Of a DNA stretch of 64,000 nucleotides, positions 51,291 to 60,451 are shown piece after piece (positions within the stretch are counted from its first letter, which is position 1; each line of letters begins with the position of its first letter). The notes under the pieces were generated by a model. It had not been told where the DNA came from. It worked only from the letters and a program-made list of their open reading frames with translations, and did no database searches. Source of the stretch: CBDCYN01 sp965224205 (GTDB lineage: Bacteria > Planctomycetota > Phycisphaerae > Phycisphaerales > Phycisphaeraceae); assembly GCA_965224205.1 (NCBI GenBank), contig CBDCYN010000023.1, forward strand, positions 1 to 64,000, read 5' to 3'. Position numbers and translations under genes: made by a program.

Positions 51291-52778
51291 ATGACGGCAG
51301 CATCCTCGACACCCCGCAACCCCGCCCAACGCATCTACTCAGGTTCCGTCCAGGCCGATGCGGGTGATGAAGGACGTCGTCTCCAGCGCCTTTTCGACGC
51401 TCAACGACGGGCCTTCGCGGATCAGCCCTATCCGAGCCTGCGGCAACGTCTGGCCAACTTGGACCGACTCCGACGTCTATTGGTGGATAACCGGCAAGCA
51501 TGGACCCAAGCCGTCTGCGAAGATTTCGGGAACCGAGCGGGACAAGAAACGATCGTCGCCGAGCTGCTGGCTGTGATAGAAGGAATCCGATACGTTCGTC
51601 GCCGCCTGCGTCGGTGGATGCGGCCTTCAAAACGGCGGGTGGGTTGGTTGTTCCCCGGTGTCCGTGGCCAAGTGGTGTATCAACCCAAAGGGGTGGTCGG
51701 CAACATCGCGCCTTGGAACTATCCCATCTTTCTCGCGTTGAGCCCCGCGACGTACGCCCTGGCAGCCGGGAATCGGATGCTCATCAAGGTCTCAGAGCAC
51801 GCGCCGCGGACCGGCCGACTGATGATGGAATTGCTCGCGGACGAGTTCTCAGAAGATCTATTGGCAGCGGTCGAGGGGCCGGCCGATCTCGCGGCAACGT
51901 TTTCAGCCCTGCCCTTTGACCACCTGTTGCTGACCGGTTCACCCGCCGTCGGGCGGTCGGTGATGCGGGCAGCGGCCCAACACCTCACGCCCGTCACGCT
52001 GGAGCTAGGGGGCAAGTCGCCGGCGGTCCTCGATCACAGCGTCTCTATAGAGATGGCCGCTCAACGGCTGTGCTTCGCCAAGGCCGTCAACGCGGGCCAG
52101 ACCTGCGTCGCCCCGGATTATGTGTTCGTTCCGCAGGGGCGAGAACGAACCTTCGTCGAAGCGTTCACCCGTGCCTTTTCCAGCATGTACCCGACGCTCC
52201 GTGACAACCCCGATTACACAAGCGTGATCAACGAGTCGCACTACAACCGTTTGAAGGGTTACCTCGACGACGCGAGGGCCGGTGGCGCCGAAGTGGTTAA
52301 GGTGAACCCATCGGGCGAACAGATCGACCCGAAAACGCGCAAGCTGCCCATCCATCTCGTGCTGGGGGCTACGGGGTCCATGAAGTTGATGCAGGAAGAA
52401 ATCTTCGGCCCTCTTTTGCCCGTGTTGCCCTATTCACGGATCGACGAGGTAATGGCGTTTATCAATGCCCGCCCCCGCCCCTTGGCCCTCTATTATTTCG
52501 GGAACGATCGCCAGGTCCGTGAACACCTCGTCACGCAGACGCATTCCGGTGCGGTGGGGGTCAACGACGCGGCGTTCCACGTCGTCATCGACGACCTACC
52601 CTTTGGCGGGATCGGCAACTCGGGTATGGGAGCCTACCATGGCCGGGAAGGGTTTTTAACGTTCTCGCACGCCAAGAGTATATTGACGCGTTCGGCGTCC
52701 TTAAATTCAAGCAGATTCTTGTACCCGCCCTACGGTCGCAGACTCCACTTGCTTCTGATCAAACTGCTGCTGCGTTAG
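51291..52778 (+). CDS. aldehyde dehydrogenase family protein
   Basis: 495 residues. NAD-binding motif GNIAPWNYPIFLALSP, LTGSPAVGRSVM, the general base Glu238 in TLELGGKSP and the nucleophile Cys272 in NAGQTCVAPDYV, then EEIFGPLLPVLPY. The similarity pattern, including PFGGIGNSGMGAYHGREGF, fits the class 3/coniferyl aldehyde dehydrogenase branch acting on hydrophobic aldehydes. In the cluster it may oxidise a fatty aldehyde intermediate or, run backwards, help release. The C-terminal hydrophobic end (LHLLLIKLLLR) may bring it to the membrane, as in fatty aldehyde dehydrogenases. Starts 18 bases after the oxidoreductase gene. Confidence 0.92.
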   Translation: MTAASSTPRNPAQRIYSGSVQADAGDEGRRLQRLFDAQRRAFADQPYPSLRQRLANLDRLRRLLVDNRQAWTQAVCEDFGNRAGQETIVAELLAVIEGIRYVRRRLRRWMRPSKRRVGWLFPGVRGQVVYQPKGVVGNIAPWNYPIFLALSPATYALAAGNRMLIKVSEHAPRTGRLMMELLADEFSEDLLAAVEGPADLAATFSALPFDHLLLTGSPAVGRSVMRAAAQHLTPVTLELGGKSPAVLDHSVSIEMAAQRLCFAKAVNAGQTCVAPDYVFVPQGRERTFVEAFTRAFSSMYPTLRDNPDYTSVINESHYNRLKGYLDDARAGGAEVVKVNPSGEQIDPKTRKLPIHLVLGATGSMKLMQEEIFGPLLPVLPYSRIDEVMAFINARPRPLALYYFGNDRQVREHLVTQTHSGAVGVNDAAFHVVIDDLPFGGIGNSGMGAYHGREGFLTFSHAKSILTRSASLNSSRFLYPPYGRRLHLLLIKLLLR

Positions 52779-52883
52779 CGTGGCGGGCGCCGACGGGGTT
52801 TGGTCTCGATCAAGACAGGGGTTTGACCAACCGCCCCCACGTCAATTGGACAATGAGATGGGGGCGAGTCAGCCTAATACACC

Positions 52884-54671
52884 ATGGATGATCGACCGAA
52901 GATCAAGACCAACCCATGGGGCGACAAGACGCCTCAAGCACGCGGTATCGCTGTACCCCGATGGGGCGAGCTAAACAGAGCCATCACCCGGTCTGGAACG
53001 ACCCAACGGAGAGATCACTTGCTGTGGGGTCTACGATGGCCCGTGGGACGGTTCCTTGGACGGGTATGTGACTCTGGCGTGGTGATCTTTGCACTGATCG
53101 CTTCCACAGGAGGGCTCGGGTGTAGCGAGCAGCCCCCGACGAAGCCCCATGCTCCGCACCCGGTCGTCACGATGACCCTGGAGCAGACCACCCCCAAGCG
53201 TCCCCTGCGTCTAACAGGCGTGGTTGAACCTTGGTCGCAAGAAGATATTGCGTTTGAGGTGTCCGGGCGGATTAACCACGTGGCGGAGGAGGGGACCTAC
53301 CTTGAAGGGCACTGGGTCGAGGATGGGCAGGTCATCACCCAAGGCGGGTTGTTGGCGACACTCGATGCCGCCAAGTATGAAGTAGCCTTGCAAGCCGTGA
53401 ACGCGACAGTGGATCGTGCCCGCATCTTCCTAACCAGCACCCTCCCAGCCAAGCTGGCGGAGTCCGAAGCGAACAAGGCGGCTCAAGACGCCCAGTACGC
53501 CAAGGTCGAGAAGCTGTATCACACTCAGTCCGCTACGGAGGTCGAATGGATCGAGCAGCGCTCGGCCCGTGATGCGGCCCAGGCGCAGGTGGATCAGATC
53601 GAAGCGGAGTTCGAGGCGGCGAAGGCTTCGCTTGCCCAGGCCCAGGCGGATCTGGCCCAAGCCAGGCTTGATGTTGAACACACGACGCTTCGGGCCCCGT
53701 TCAGCGGGGAGATCGCTGAGGTGTATGTGCGGCCGGGCCGGTTCGTCCACGCAGGGGAACCGGTGGCCCACCTTGTCGTGATGGACCCGGTCAAGGTGAC
53801 CGTTGCGGTTTCATCTCGGACTCACCGCAGCATCCAGGTGGACGATCCGGTCCAGATTTTCGTCCCCGGCCGGTCGCAGCCGTTCAGGGGGGTGGTTTAT
53901 CAGAAGTCAACCCTCGCCGACCCCGAGACCCGTACGTTTGAGATTACCCTCCTGTGCCGCAACCGGAAGATGCTGCTCAACCCGACCCAAGACCCCGAGG
54001 TCTTACAACTGCCCCGTATCGAGAAAGTCATGGCGGCCACACGCGTGGATCTAAATGAAACCGGGCCGTTGTGGGTGGAAGAAAAAAGGGCGCTTCGAAA
54101 AGACGACAAGGGTTATTTTGTATGGACGCTCGAGGGGGTCACGATGCGCGAAGGCATCGATGTGTCGAACCCGGTCTTCACGCTCCGCCGGGTACGCGTC
54201 GTGCCCGGGCAGGGCCGGATGAACCTGCACGGATCTTACTTTTTACGTGAACTGAGTGATGCGGGCGGGATCCAGTTCCGTCAGGCGATCGCGCTGGGCG
54301 TGCCAGAAGGATTGCCCGACGGCAGCCGTGTCGCGTTGCTGCATGAATCGTGGCAGGTGCGACCAGGCCAGCTCGTGGATGTTCAGTTCAACCCACACGC
54401 TGCCCGCTTCGGTTACTACGTGCCGGTGCAGGCTGTCCTTCCCACCTCTGAGGACAAGGGCTATATCCTGGTCGTGAACGCTTCGGCCGCCCAGCCCGTC
54501 GCACAGAAGATGGACATCGAGTTCGGGGATACCTTCGGATCATGGCTGAGGATCGAAGGCGATGCGCTGACTCAACTGGATGGAGATACCCATGTGATTG
54601 TCGAGGGGGTGAACTATGTTAAACCGGGCCAGCCCGTGACCATCCTGCAAACCCGGGCCCCGATGCGATGA
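52884..54671 (+). CDS. RND efflux periplasmic adaptor (membrane fusion protein)
   Basis: 595 residues, longer than the usual 350-450. A long N-terminal tail with one hydrophobic segment near residues 55-80 precedes a Cys in GGLGCSEQ, which might be a poor lipobox. Then the biotinyl-lipoyl-like half (DIAFEVSGRINHV), a helical hairpin of about 90 residues rich in Ala, Gln and Glu (KAAQDAQYAKVEKLY..AQVDQIEAEFEAAKASLAQAQADLAQARLDVEHTTLRAPFSGEIAEVYVRPG), and beta-barrel parts. An inserted region (about 370-450) with EEKRALRKDDKGYFVWTLEGVTM is unusual. Overlaps the pump gene as ATGA, so the two form one exporter. Confidence 0.88.
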   Translation: MDDRPKIKTNPWGDKTPQARGIAVPRWGELNRAITRSGTTQRRDHLLWGLRWPVGRFLGRVCDSGVVIFALIASTGGLGCSEQPPTKPHAPHPVVTMTLEQTTPKRPLRLTGVVEPWSQEDIAFEVSGRINHVAEEGTYLEGHWVEDGQVITQGGLLATLDAAKYEVALQAVNATVDRARIFLTSTLPAKLAESEANKAAQDAQYAKVEKLYHTQSATEVEWIEQRSARDAAQAQVDQIEAEFEAAKASLAQAQADLAQARLDVEHTTLRAPFSGEIAEVYVRPGRFVHAGEPVAHLVVMDPVKVTVAVSSRTHRSIQVDDPVQIFVPGRSQPFRGVVYQKSTLADPETRTFEITLLCRNRKMLLNPTQDPEVLQLPRIEKVMAATRVDLNETGPLWVEEKRALRKDDKGYFVWTLEGVTMREGIDVSNPVFTLRRVRVVPGQGRMNLHGSYFLRELSDAGGIQFRQAIALGVPEGLPDGSRVALLHESWQVRPGQLVDVQFNPHAARFGYYVPVQAVLPTSEDKGYILVVNASAAQPVAQKMDIEFGDTFGSWLRIEGDALTQLDGDTHVIVEGVNYVKPGQPVTILQTRAPMR

Positions 54672-57600
54672 GCCTTCCTCGTTTTGCGCTGCGGCATAAG
54701 GCCATGGTGATCGCTTTGATCACCGTGGCGATGCTTTACGGGATCGTCAAGCTCGTGTCGATGCCGCGCCGAGCAGCGCCGACCTTTACCGTCCGTGCAT
54801 GTCAGGTGGTCACAAGGTGGCCGGGTGCTCAGACTCAACAGGTCGAGCAGCGGGTCACCCACTTATTAGAAAAAGAACTTTATACCCTTGAAGAGGTGGA
54901 TTATATCCGCTCCACGACGACGACGGGTCAATCGGTGATCTACGTCTACCTCGAAGAGGCGCTGCCGTCACGCCTGATTCTCCAGGCTTGGGACCGGGTC
55001 CGTGCGAAGATCGATATCGTTCGGCCTAGGTTACCTCGTGGTGTGATGGACCCGATGGTCCACGACGATTTCGGCGACAGCGCCGTGATGCTGCTAGCTG
55101 TTTACGAGAAAGCAGTGCTACGCTCGACCGCAAGGGACGTAAACGGTACCGACGGACGCGACGGGAGAATCCGACGCGGTGATCGCTACACCCCCAGGCA
55201 GCTTGAGGTCATCGCCGAACGGGTCAGGGATCGGATTGCCCTGCTGCCCGGGGTATCGAAAGCCGATCTCCACGGGGCGCCACAAGAAGCGATCTATATC
55301 GAGACACCAAGGAACCGCTGGGCCAATCTCGATCTGACCATCACACAACTAGAAGAGCTGCTGCGTTCAAGAAACATCGACGCCTCCGGGGGTAGCATCG
55401 ATACCGACCGGTCTCGGCTCAGGATTCATCCCACGGGGGAGTTCGACGCGGTCGAGGAGATACATCGACTGGTCGTGGGTCGTCATGATTCGGGGGCGAC
55501 TATCCATCTCCAGGACCTCGGGGTGAACGTGCACCGAGGATACGAAGACCCACCGCGCACGCTCACCCGGTTCGGAACGGCCAGCGGAACGGCCCCTTGT
55601 GTGATCGTGTCCTTCACCGTCCAAGATGGGCAAAACGTCACCGAGATCGGTCGCGAGGCCAAGCGATTGCTCGAAGAGCTCCAGCTCACGCCACACGTCA
55701 TCCCCCCTGATATCGCGGTCGAGATCGTTTTCGACGAACCAGCCCACGTCGAGAAAGAGATCTCGCACCTAACCCACAACGTCAGCTACGCCATGGTGAT
55801 TGTTTCGGGGATTGTCTTGTTGCTGGCTGGGGGACGCGCCGCGGTGGTGATGGCCGCGACGATCCCTTTTGTGATGGTGATCTCGATCGGGTTGTGCGCG
55901 TCCATGGGAGTTGAATTGGAACATGTGTCGATCGCCAGCTTGATCATCGTGCTCGGGATGCTTATCGACAACGGCGTGGTGGTGTGTGACAACGTGAGGC
56001 GGGTTAGCCGAGAGCACGCCACTTGGGCTCAATCGGTCGCGGTAGGGATAGAACAGGTCATGTACCCCATCTTGATGGGGACCCTGACGACAGTATTTGC
56101 CTTTCTGCCCCTGGCTTTTTTCGTAACCGGGGCCAAGAGGGATTACATCTTTTCGCTACCGGTCGTCGTATCCGTCACCCTGATGACCAGCTGGGTCGCG
56201 GCTGTGACTATCACGGTGCTGATGGTGTATGGGTGGATGCGGCCCCGACCCGGTGACGATCCAGACCGGGCGCCGGCCGTGTGGATGGTGCAGCGGTTAG
56301 GTCACCTCCTGCGTCGGGGCCGATCGGACAAGCCGAAACATACGCTCCTCGGTCTTTATGGATATATCGTCCATCGATGCCTCAATGCGAAACCGCTCGT
56401 GATCGGGATGACCGGCGTGTTGCTGATCGGCGTATTGATCTTGCCGGTGGGTTCAGAATTTTTCCCCAACGACAACCGAGACTACCTGTACATCGACGTG
56501 TGGCTGCCCCAGGGCTCCTCTTTTGAAGCGACGAACCGGGAGGTGGCCCGGGTCGAGCAGATCCTCCAGGACTTGTCCCCGATCGACACGCAAGGATTCT
56601 CTGGCCATCGCCTTAAGCGGTTTTATTCGTCCGTGGGTGGATCGGGCCCCCGCTTTGTCCTTGGGGTCAACCCGCTGCCGCCAGTTTCAAACTATGCCCA
56701 GATCCTCGTCCAGACGGCTGATCCCTCGGTCACGGATCGGTATGTGCAAGCCATCCGGACGGCGGCGGAACAATCAATCGCCGGTGCCCGGGTGATCCCG
56801 CGCAAGCTGCCTCTCGGCCCACCCATCGACGCCCCGATCAGCATCCGGGTCTACGGCTCGGGTCTCGGCTCGGTCGGTTTTGCCAATGAATGGGAGCTGC
56901 GCCGACAAGCCAGACGGGTCAAAGAAGTATTTGAATCAACGGACGGCATGTGGGATATACACGATGTCTGGGGCGATCCGAGCTACCAACTGGATATCCA
57001 GATCGATGAAGACAAAGCCAGGCTTTCGGGGACCACCAACGCATCGGTCGCTCGCACACTGAACGCCTATTATTCAGGACACCCCCTGACCACCTTCCGA
57101 GAAGGCGACCACCAGATCCCGGTGTATCTGCGTGTGCCTGCCGCGGAACGCACAGCCATGGACGACCCGCGGAGTATTTTCGTTGAGGGGGCAGCGGGAA
57201 AGGTGCCGGTCGATACGTTTGCCGATGTCAATCTGAGTTGTCAAACAACCAAGATCGAGCGACGCAAGAGTCGACGCATGATTGAGGTCCGCGCGCGGGT
57301 CGAACCGGGTGTCCTGGCGAACGAAAAGCTATCTCAGATCATGCCGGCCTTGCGCCAACTGCAAGCCACCCTGCCGACGGGGTATTGGTATGAGATCGGT
57401 GGCACGTTCGAGAAAAGCACCGAGACATCATCGGAGATGCGCACCGCTTTTGGCGTGGCGGTTGTCTTGATTATCCTCTGCCTGATCATCCAGTACAACT
57501 GTTTTGTCAAACCCATGGTGATCTTGATGACGGTGCCCATGGGGGCCATCGGCGCGTTCCTGGGCCTGTGGCTGACGGGTTACCCGATGGGTTTCATGCC

Positions 57601-58054
57601 GATGCTCGGGCTCGTTTCGTTGGCGGGGATGGTGGTCAACGCCGGGATCCTCTACATCGAATTTGCCGAAACGTGTATCAAAGAGAAGCTCACGGCCAAG
57701 GGCGGTCTCGCAGGGGAAGGGCAAAAAAGCTGCTGCGGCCTGACGCGGGACGCCTTCCACCGGTGCCTGGTCGAGGCCGGGAAACTGCGGGTCATGCCCA
57801 TTTTCCTGACGGTCAGCACCACGGTCGGGGGGCTATTCCCGCTCGCCTGGTTCGGCGGCCCACTCTGGGCAGGGATGGCGTATCTGCTTATCTACGGGCT
57901 ACTCGTCGCGACGCTGCTGACGCTGTTTATCTTGCCAGCGATTTACGCATCGTTTGTGGAATACTTTGGTGTGCGGACCGTTACCCTGGATGAGTCACCG
58001 CTTGACTGGCTGCCCCCGATCATCAACGCACCTTGTCGTGACGAGGGGAGATGA
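54668..58054 (+). CDS. RND-family efflux transporter (AcrB/MexB-like)
   Basis: 1128 residues with the RND layout: one N-terminal membrane helix, a first large outer loop (about residues 40-360), six helices, a second outer loop and six helices. Signature pieces: APTFTVRACQVVTRWPGAQTQQVEQRVTHLLE, VIVLGMLIDNGVVVCDNV (the Asp-type helix 4 motif), GSEFFPNDNRDYLYIDVWLPQGSS, and helices ending LVSLAGMVVNAGILYIEFAE. It would export the product of the cluster by proton antiport. No outer-membrane factor gene is nearby. No Asp-Asp pair as in drug pumps could be confirmed by eye. Confidence 0.93.
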   Translation: MSLPRFALRHKAMVIALITVAMLYGIVKLVSMPRRAAPTFTVRACQVVTRWPGAQTQQVEQRVTHLLEKELYTLEEVDYIRSTTTTGQSVIYVYLEEALPSRLILQAWDRVRAKIDIVRPRLPRGVMDPMVHDDFGDSAVMLLAVYEKAVLRSTARDVNGTDGRDGRIRRGDRYTPRQLEVIAERVRDRIALLPGVSKADLHGAPQEAIYIETPRNRWANLDLTITQLEELLRSRNIDASGGSIDTDRSRLRIHPTGEFDAVEEIHRLVVGRHDSGATIHLQDLGVNVHRGYEDPPRTLTRFGTASGTAPCVIVSFTVQDGQNVTEIGREAKRLLEELQLTPHVIPPDIAVEIVFDEPAHVEKEISHLTHNVSYAMVIVSGIVLLLAGGRAAVVMAATIPFVMVISIGLCASMGVELEHVSIASLIIVLGMLIDNGVVVCDNVRRVSREHATWAQSVAVGIEQVMYPILMGTLTTVFAFLPLAFFVTGAKRDYIFSLPVVVSVTLMTSWVAAVTITVLMVYGWMRPRPGDDPDRAPAVWMVQRLGHLLRRGRSDKPKHTLLGLYGYIVHRCLNAKPLVIGMTGVLLIGVLILPVGSEFFPNDNRDYLYIDVWLPQGSSFEATNREVARVEQILQDLSPIDTQGFSGHRLKRFYSSVGGSGPRFVLGVNPLPPVSNYAQILVQTADPSVTDRYVQAIRTAAEQSIAGARVIPRKLPLGPPIDAPISIRVYGSGLGSVGFANEWELRRQARRVKEVFESTDGMWDIHDVWGDPSYQLDIQIDEDKARLSGTTNASVARTLNAYYSGHPLTTFREGDHQIPVYLRVPAAERTAMDDPRSIFVEGAAGKVPVDTFADVNLSCQTTKIERRKSRRMIEVRARVEPGVLANEKLSQIMPALRQLQATLPTGYWYEIGGTFEKSTETSSEMRTAFGVAVVLIILCLIIQYNCFVKPMVILMTVPMGAIGAFLGLWLTGYPMGFMPMLGLVSLAGMVVNAGILYIEFAETCIKEKLTAKGGLAGEGQKSCCGLTRDAFHRCLVEAGKLRVMPIFLTVSTTVGGLFPLAWFGGPLWAGMAYLLIYGLLVATLLTLFILPAIYASFVEYFGVRTVTLDESPLDWLPPIINAPCRDEGR

Positions 58055-58099
58055 AACGGACCCGCTACAGCATTTTCGAAGTTCGTGTAGAGTTCCCCA

Positions 58100-58181
58100 G
58101 CGAGCCGCGACCGTAAGGGAGCGGGTTCCGGCGATCGGTCAGCATTCCAGAAGAACCCGCTCCCTTACGGTCGCGGCTCGC
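58100..58181. repeat. long perfect palindrome (28-bp stem, 26-base loop)
   Basis: 58100-58127 is the exact reverse complement of 58154-58181. The stem contains CGCTCCCTTACGGTCGCGG. It may end transcription of the pump gene, but its length and perfection point to a dispersed palindromic repeat. From memory, this core is frequent between genes in planctomycete genomes; only this one copy is in the window. Confidence 0.9.
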
Positions 58182-58237
58182 CTTGGTGCTTGGCCCGAAA
58201 ATGAGGCGTTGAAGAAGCTCTAAACCGGATCGCACCC

Positions 58238-59017
58238 ATGGATCAACACTGGCTGTCTCATGTCACACGGCACGGCTTCAAGCAACTGTTGGCACCGGCG
58301 CCAGCCCTCCAAGGAGAGAACGTACACGTCTGGCTGGTACCACTGGATCAACGACCCGGGTGCATCAGGCACCTTTACGAATCTCTACCCATCGACGAGA
58401 AAGATCGAGCCCGTCGCTTCCGGCGAAGTAAAGACTTTGATCAGTTTGTGTTGACGCGGTGGATGGCTCGTCAGCTGATCGCTATTTATCTTGACGTGTC
58501 AGCTCAGAGCGTGGAGTTCGTTTCTGATGAGTCTGGGAAACCACGTGTCCAATCTCTTCATGAACCGTTCTACTGCAATTGGTCTCATGCCCAACAGCTA
58601 TCTGCCTTTGTTTTGACAATGACCGGCGAGGTGGGTGTAGATATCGAACAGCTGCGCATCCTCCAATACGTCGACCAACTCGCACAACGACATCTCACCG
58701 ACGAAGAACGCCAAGGCATCCACGAGGATGCCGAACCGAGCTACTCCCATAGCTTTATCCGTTATTGGTCTCGAAAAGAGGCTTACATCAAAGCCCTGGG
58801 CACGGGGCTGTCTCAACCCCCGAGTTCTTTCACCGTCAAACGTGGCGCACACCCTGAACAATGGCTGGTAACCGATCATACGGCCACCCACAGCGACCCG
58901 GCGGCGATCATCCAAGACATCTCGTTGCCCGGTTACGCCGGCGCGGCTGCCGTCTGTGCCCACCACGCCCGGTTCACAGTATTCAAAGTGCCTGAGGCCA
59001 TCTCTAATAATCTGTAA
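58238..59017 (+). CDS. Sfp-type 4'-phosphopantetheinyl transferase
   Basis: 259 residues. Motifs in order: RARRFRRSKDFDQFVLTRWMARQLIA, NWSHAQQLSAFVLT, the metal-binding VGVDIEQLR and RYWSRKEAYIKALGTGL (WxxKEA type). It transfers phosphopantetheine from CoA to the serines of carrier proteins, here presumably Ser1247 of the FAAL fusion and Ser978 of the PKS. The gene lies at the end of the cluster on the same strand, 183 bases after the pump and separated from it by the palindrome, so it may have its own expression. Confidence 0.93.
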   Translation: MDQHWLSHVTRHGFKQLLAPAPALQGENVHVWLVPLDQRPGCIRHLYESLPIDEKDRARRFRRSKDFDQFVLTRWMARQLIAIYLDVSAQSVEFVSDESGKPRVQSLHEPFYCNWSHAQQLSAFVLTMTGEVGVDIEQLRILQYVDQLAQRHLTDEERQGIHEDAEPSYSHSFIRYWSRKEAYIKALGTGLSQPPSSFTVKRGAHPEQWLVTDHTATHSDPAAIIQDISLPGYAGAAAVCAHHARFTVFKVPEAISNNL

Positions 59018-59149
59018 TGGAGTTGATTTTTCTGAAATTGTTGGGGGAGGGTGTGGATGGAGGTATTGTCAAAACGCTCGGATACATCGCTGCACCTCCT
59101 GGCCCACTAGGCCCGTTAGGATCCGATACCAATACTTGGGCACCCATAC

Positions 59150-59500
59150 CAATTGAGGGGTATGCACAACACGCTCCTCGACGCGGGCTACGACGCCGAG
59201 TAGGTCCACGCTTACTGCTGCGATGATTGGGGCGTCGACAGCTGGATCAAGCCAGCGGTGCATCGCCGCGGCGGCCAATCCAATGGAAACACCGATCGAA
59301 GATGACCAAGCAGCAGCTGAAGAAAAACGGGTATGGGCGGCGGTGGCACGTCGAGTCATTCATCAGCGGGCTCAAACGCGCGATGGGATCGACCCTCCAA
59401 GCCCGCTACGAACCCAGCCTCTTCACCCGAAGTAGCACTCCGAGTCCTAGCCTACGCCATCAGACGGCAGCAAAACAGGATCAGCCAACATGTTGTCAAC
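59150..59500 (+). pseudogene. decayed DDE transposase (IS4/IS5-like) remnant
   Basis: Pieces of one transposase lie in successive frames: NTLLDAGYDAE, a TAG, VHAYCCDDWGVDSWIKPAVHRRGGQSNG; then GYGRRWHVESFISGLKRAMGSTLQARYE with the typical final-Glu block 'R..VE..ISGLKR..G..L.AR'; then EVALRVLAYAIRR in a third frame. At least one stop and two frameshifts. The N-terminal half is missing. No terminal repeats were found. Confidence 0.75.
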
Positions 59501-59554
59501 AGGGCAATCCCGTCTAAAGGGGAGATTACAGTCAGAACGACCCCTCGTATCCGT

Positions 59555-60337
59555 TCAGCCCGTGGCGACAAGGTTCTTAAGCGTCAATCCCACGACATAC
59601 GCAATCCCAGCCGCGGCCCCGCCCATGATGAACGTCTCGAGCCCCGCCCGCCACCAACGACCTGCGGCGACCTGGCTTTTGGCCGCACCTACCGCAAAAA
59701 ACGCCACCCCCGTCACCCCACAACTCCAGGCAAACGGTCGCTGGAGTTGCCCGGCCTGCGGCGCGAGGACCTGATAGATAAAAACCAGCAGGGGCAACGA
59801 CCCGATCGTGACAAACGCCGCGAACGTCGTCCAGGCCGCTTTGACGGGGTTGGGGCCGGTCAATGAAACGCCCAGTTCGTCGGTGAGCATCGTATCCACC
59901 CAGCGATCGACGTCGGACGTGATCACCTCGACGATCCGTTCCAGGTCATCACCTTCAAAACCCTTGGCCAAGAAGAGCTGGCGGATCTCCTCCCGCTCGC
60001 CATCGGGGTACGTGGCGATGTGCTCTTCTTCTATTTTGCGAAGTCGCGACCGCCGCTGGTGATCGGCGCGGGTCCCGAGATAGTTGCTCACCGCCATGCT
60101 GAACCCGTCGCCCAGCAGGTTGGCCAAACCCAGCACGACGACAACCCCGTCTGAGAGCTGTGCCCCGGCCACGCCCGCGACAATGGCAAATGTTGTCACC
60201 GCCCCGTCGATCGCCCCGTAGACATAGTCCCGTATGTAGCTGTGCTGCGGACCTGCCTCCAGTCGACGCCGGATAGCGTGAGGTGAATGATCTTGTTTCA
60301 GTTTATGTATGGCTGTCTGGTCGGCTGATTCAGTCAT
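59555..60337 (-). CDS. VIT1/CCC1-family transporter (iron/manganese)
   Basis: 260 residues. The N-terminal membrane part IRDYVYGAIDGAVTTFAIVAGVAGAQLSDGVVVVLGLANLLGDGFSMAVSNYLGTRAD holds the conserved Asp, Gly and Met residues of helices 1-2. A soluble helical metal-binding loop follows (about residues 85-150, rich in Glu), then three more membrane helices. Family members move Fe2+ or Mn2+ out of the cytosol. The gene is convergent with the transposase remnant and stands alone. Confidence 0.9.
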   Translation of the reverse strand: MTESADQTAIHKLKQDHSPHAIRRRLEAGPQHSYIRDYVYGAIDGAVTTFAIVAGVAGAQLSDGVVVVLGLANLLGDGFSMAVSNYLGTRADHQRRSRLRKIEEEHIATYPDGEREEIRQLFLAKGFEGDDLERIVEVITSDVDRWVDTMLTDELGVSLTGPNPVKAAWTTFAAFVTIGSLPLLVFIYQVLAPQAGQLQRPFAWSCGVTGVAFFAVGAAKSQVAAGRWWRAGLETFIMGGAAAGIAYVVGLTLKNLVATG

Positions 60338-60451
60338 CGTGGGTCCTTGGTATGCGGTGATCTAGGGATAAGGTGGTCAGGCGGCTGGTTCCTGTATCGC
60401 CTTAACCGTGATGCGGCTCGTGCAGTCGTGGGCCAACTCGGGAACACCCAT

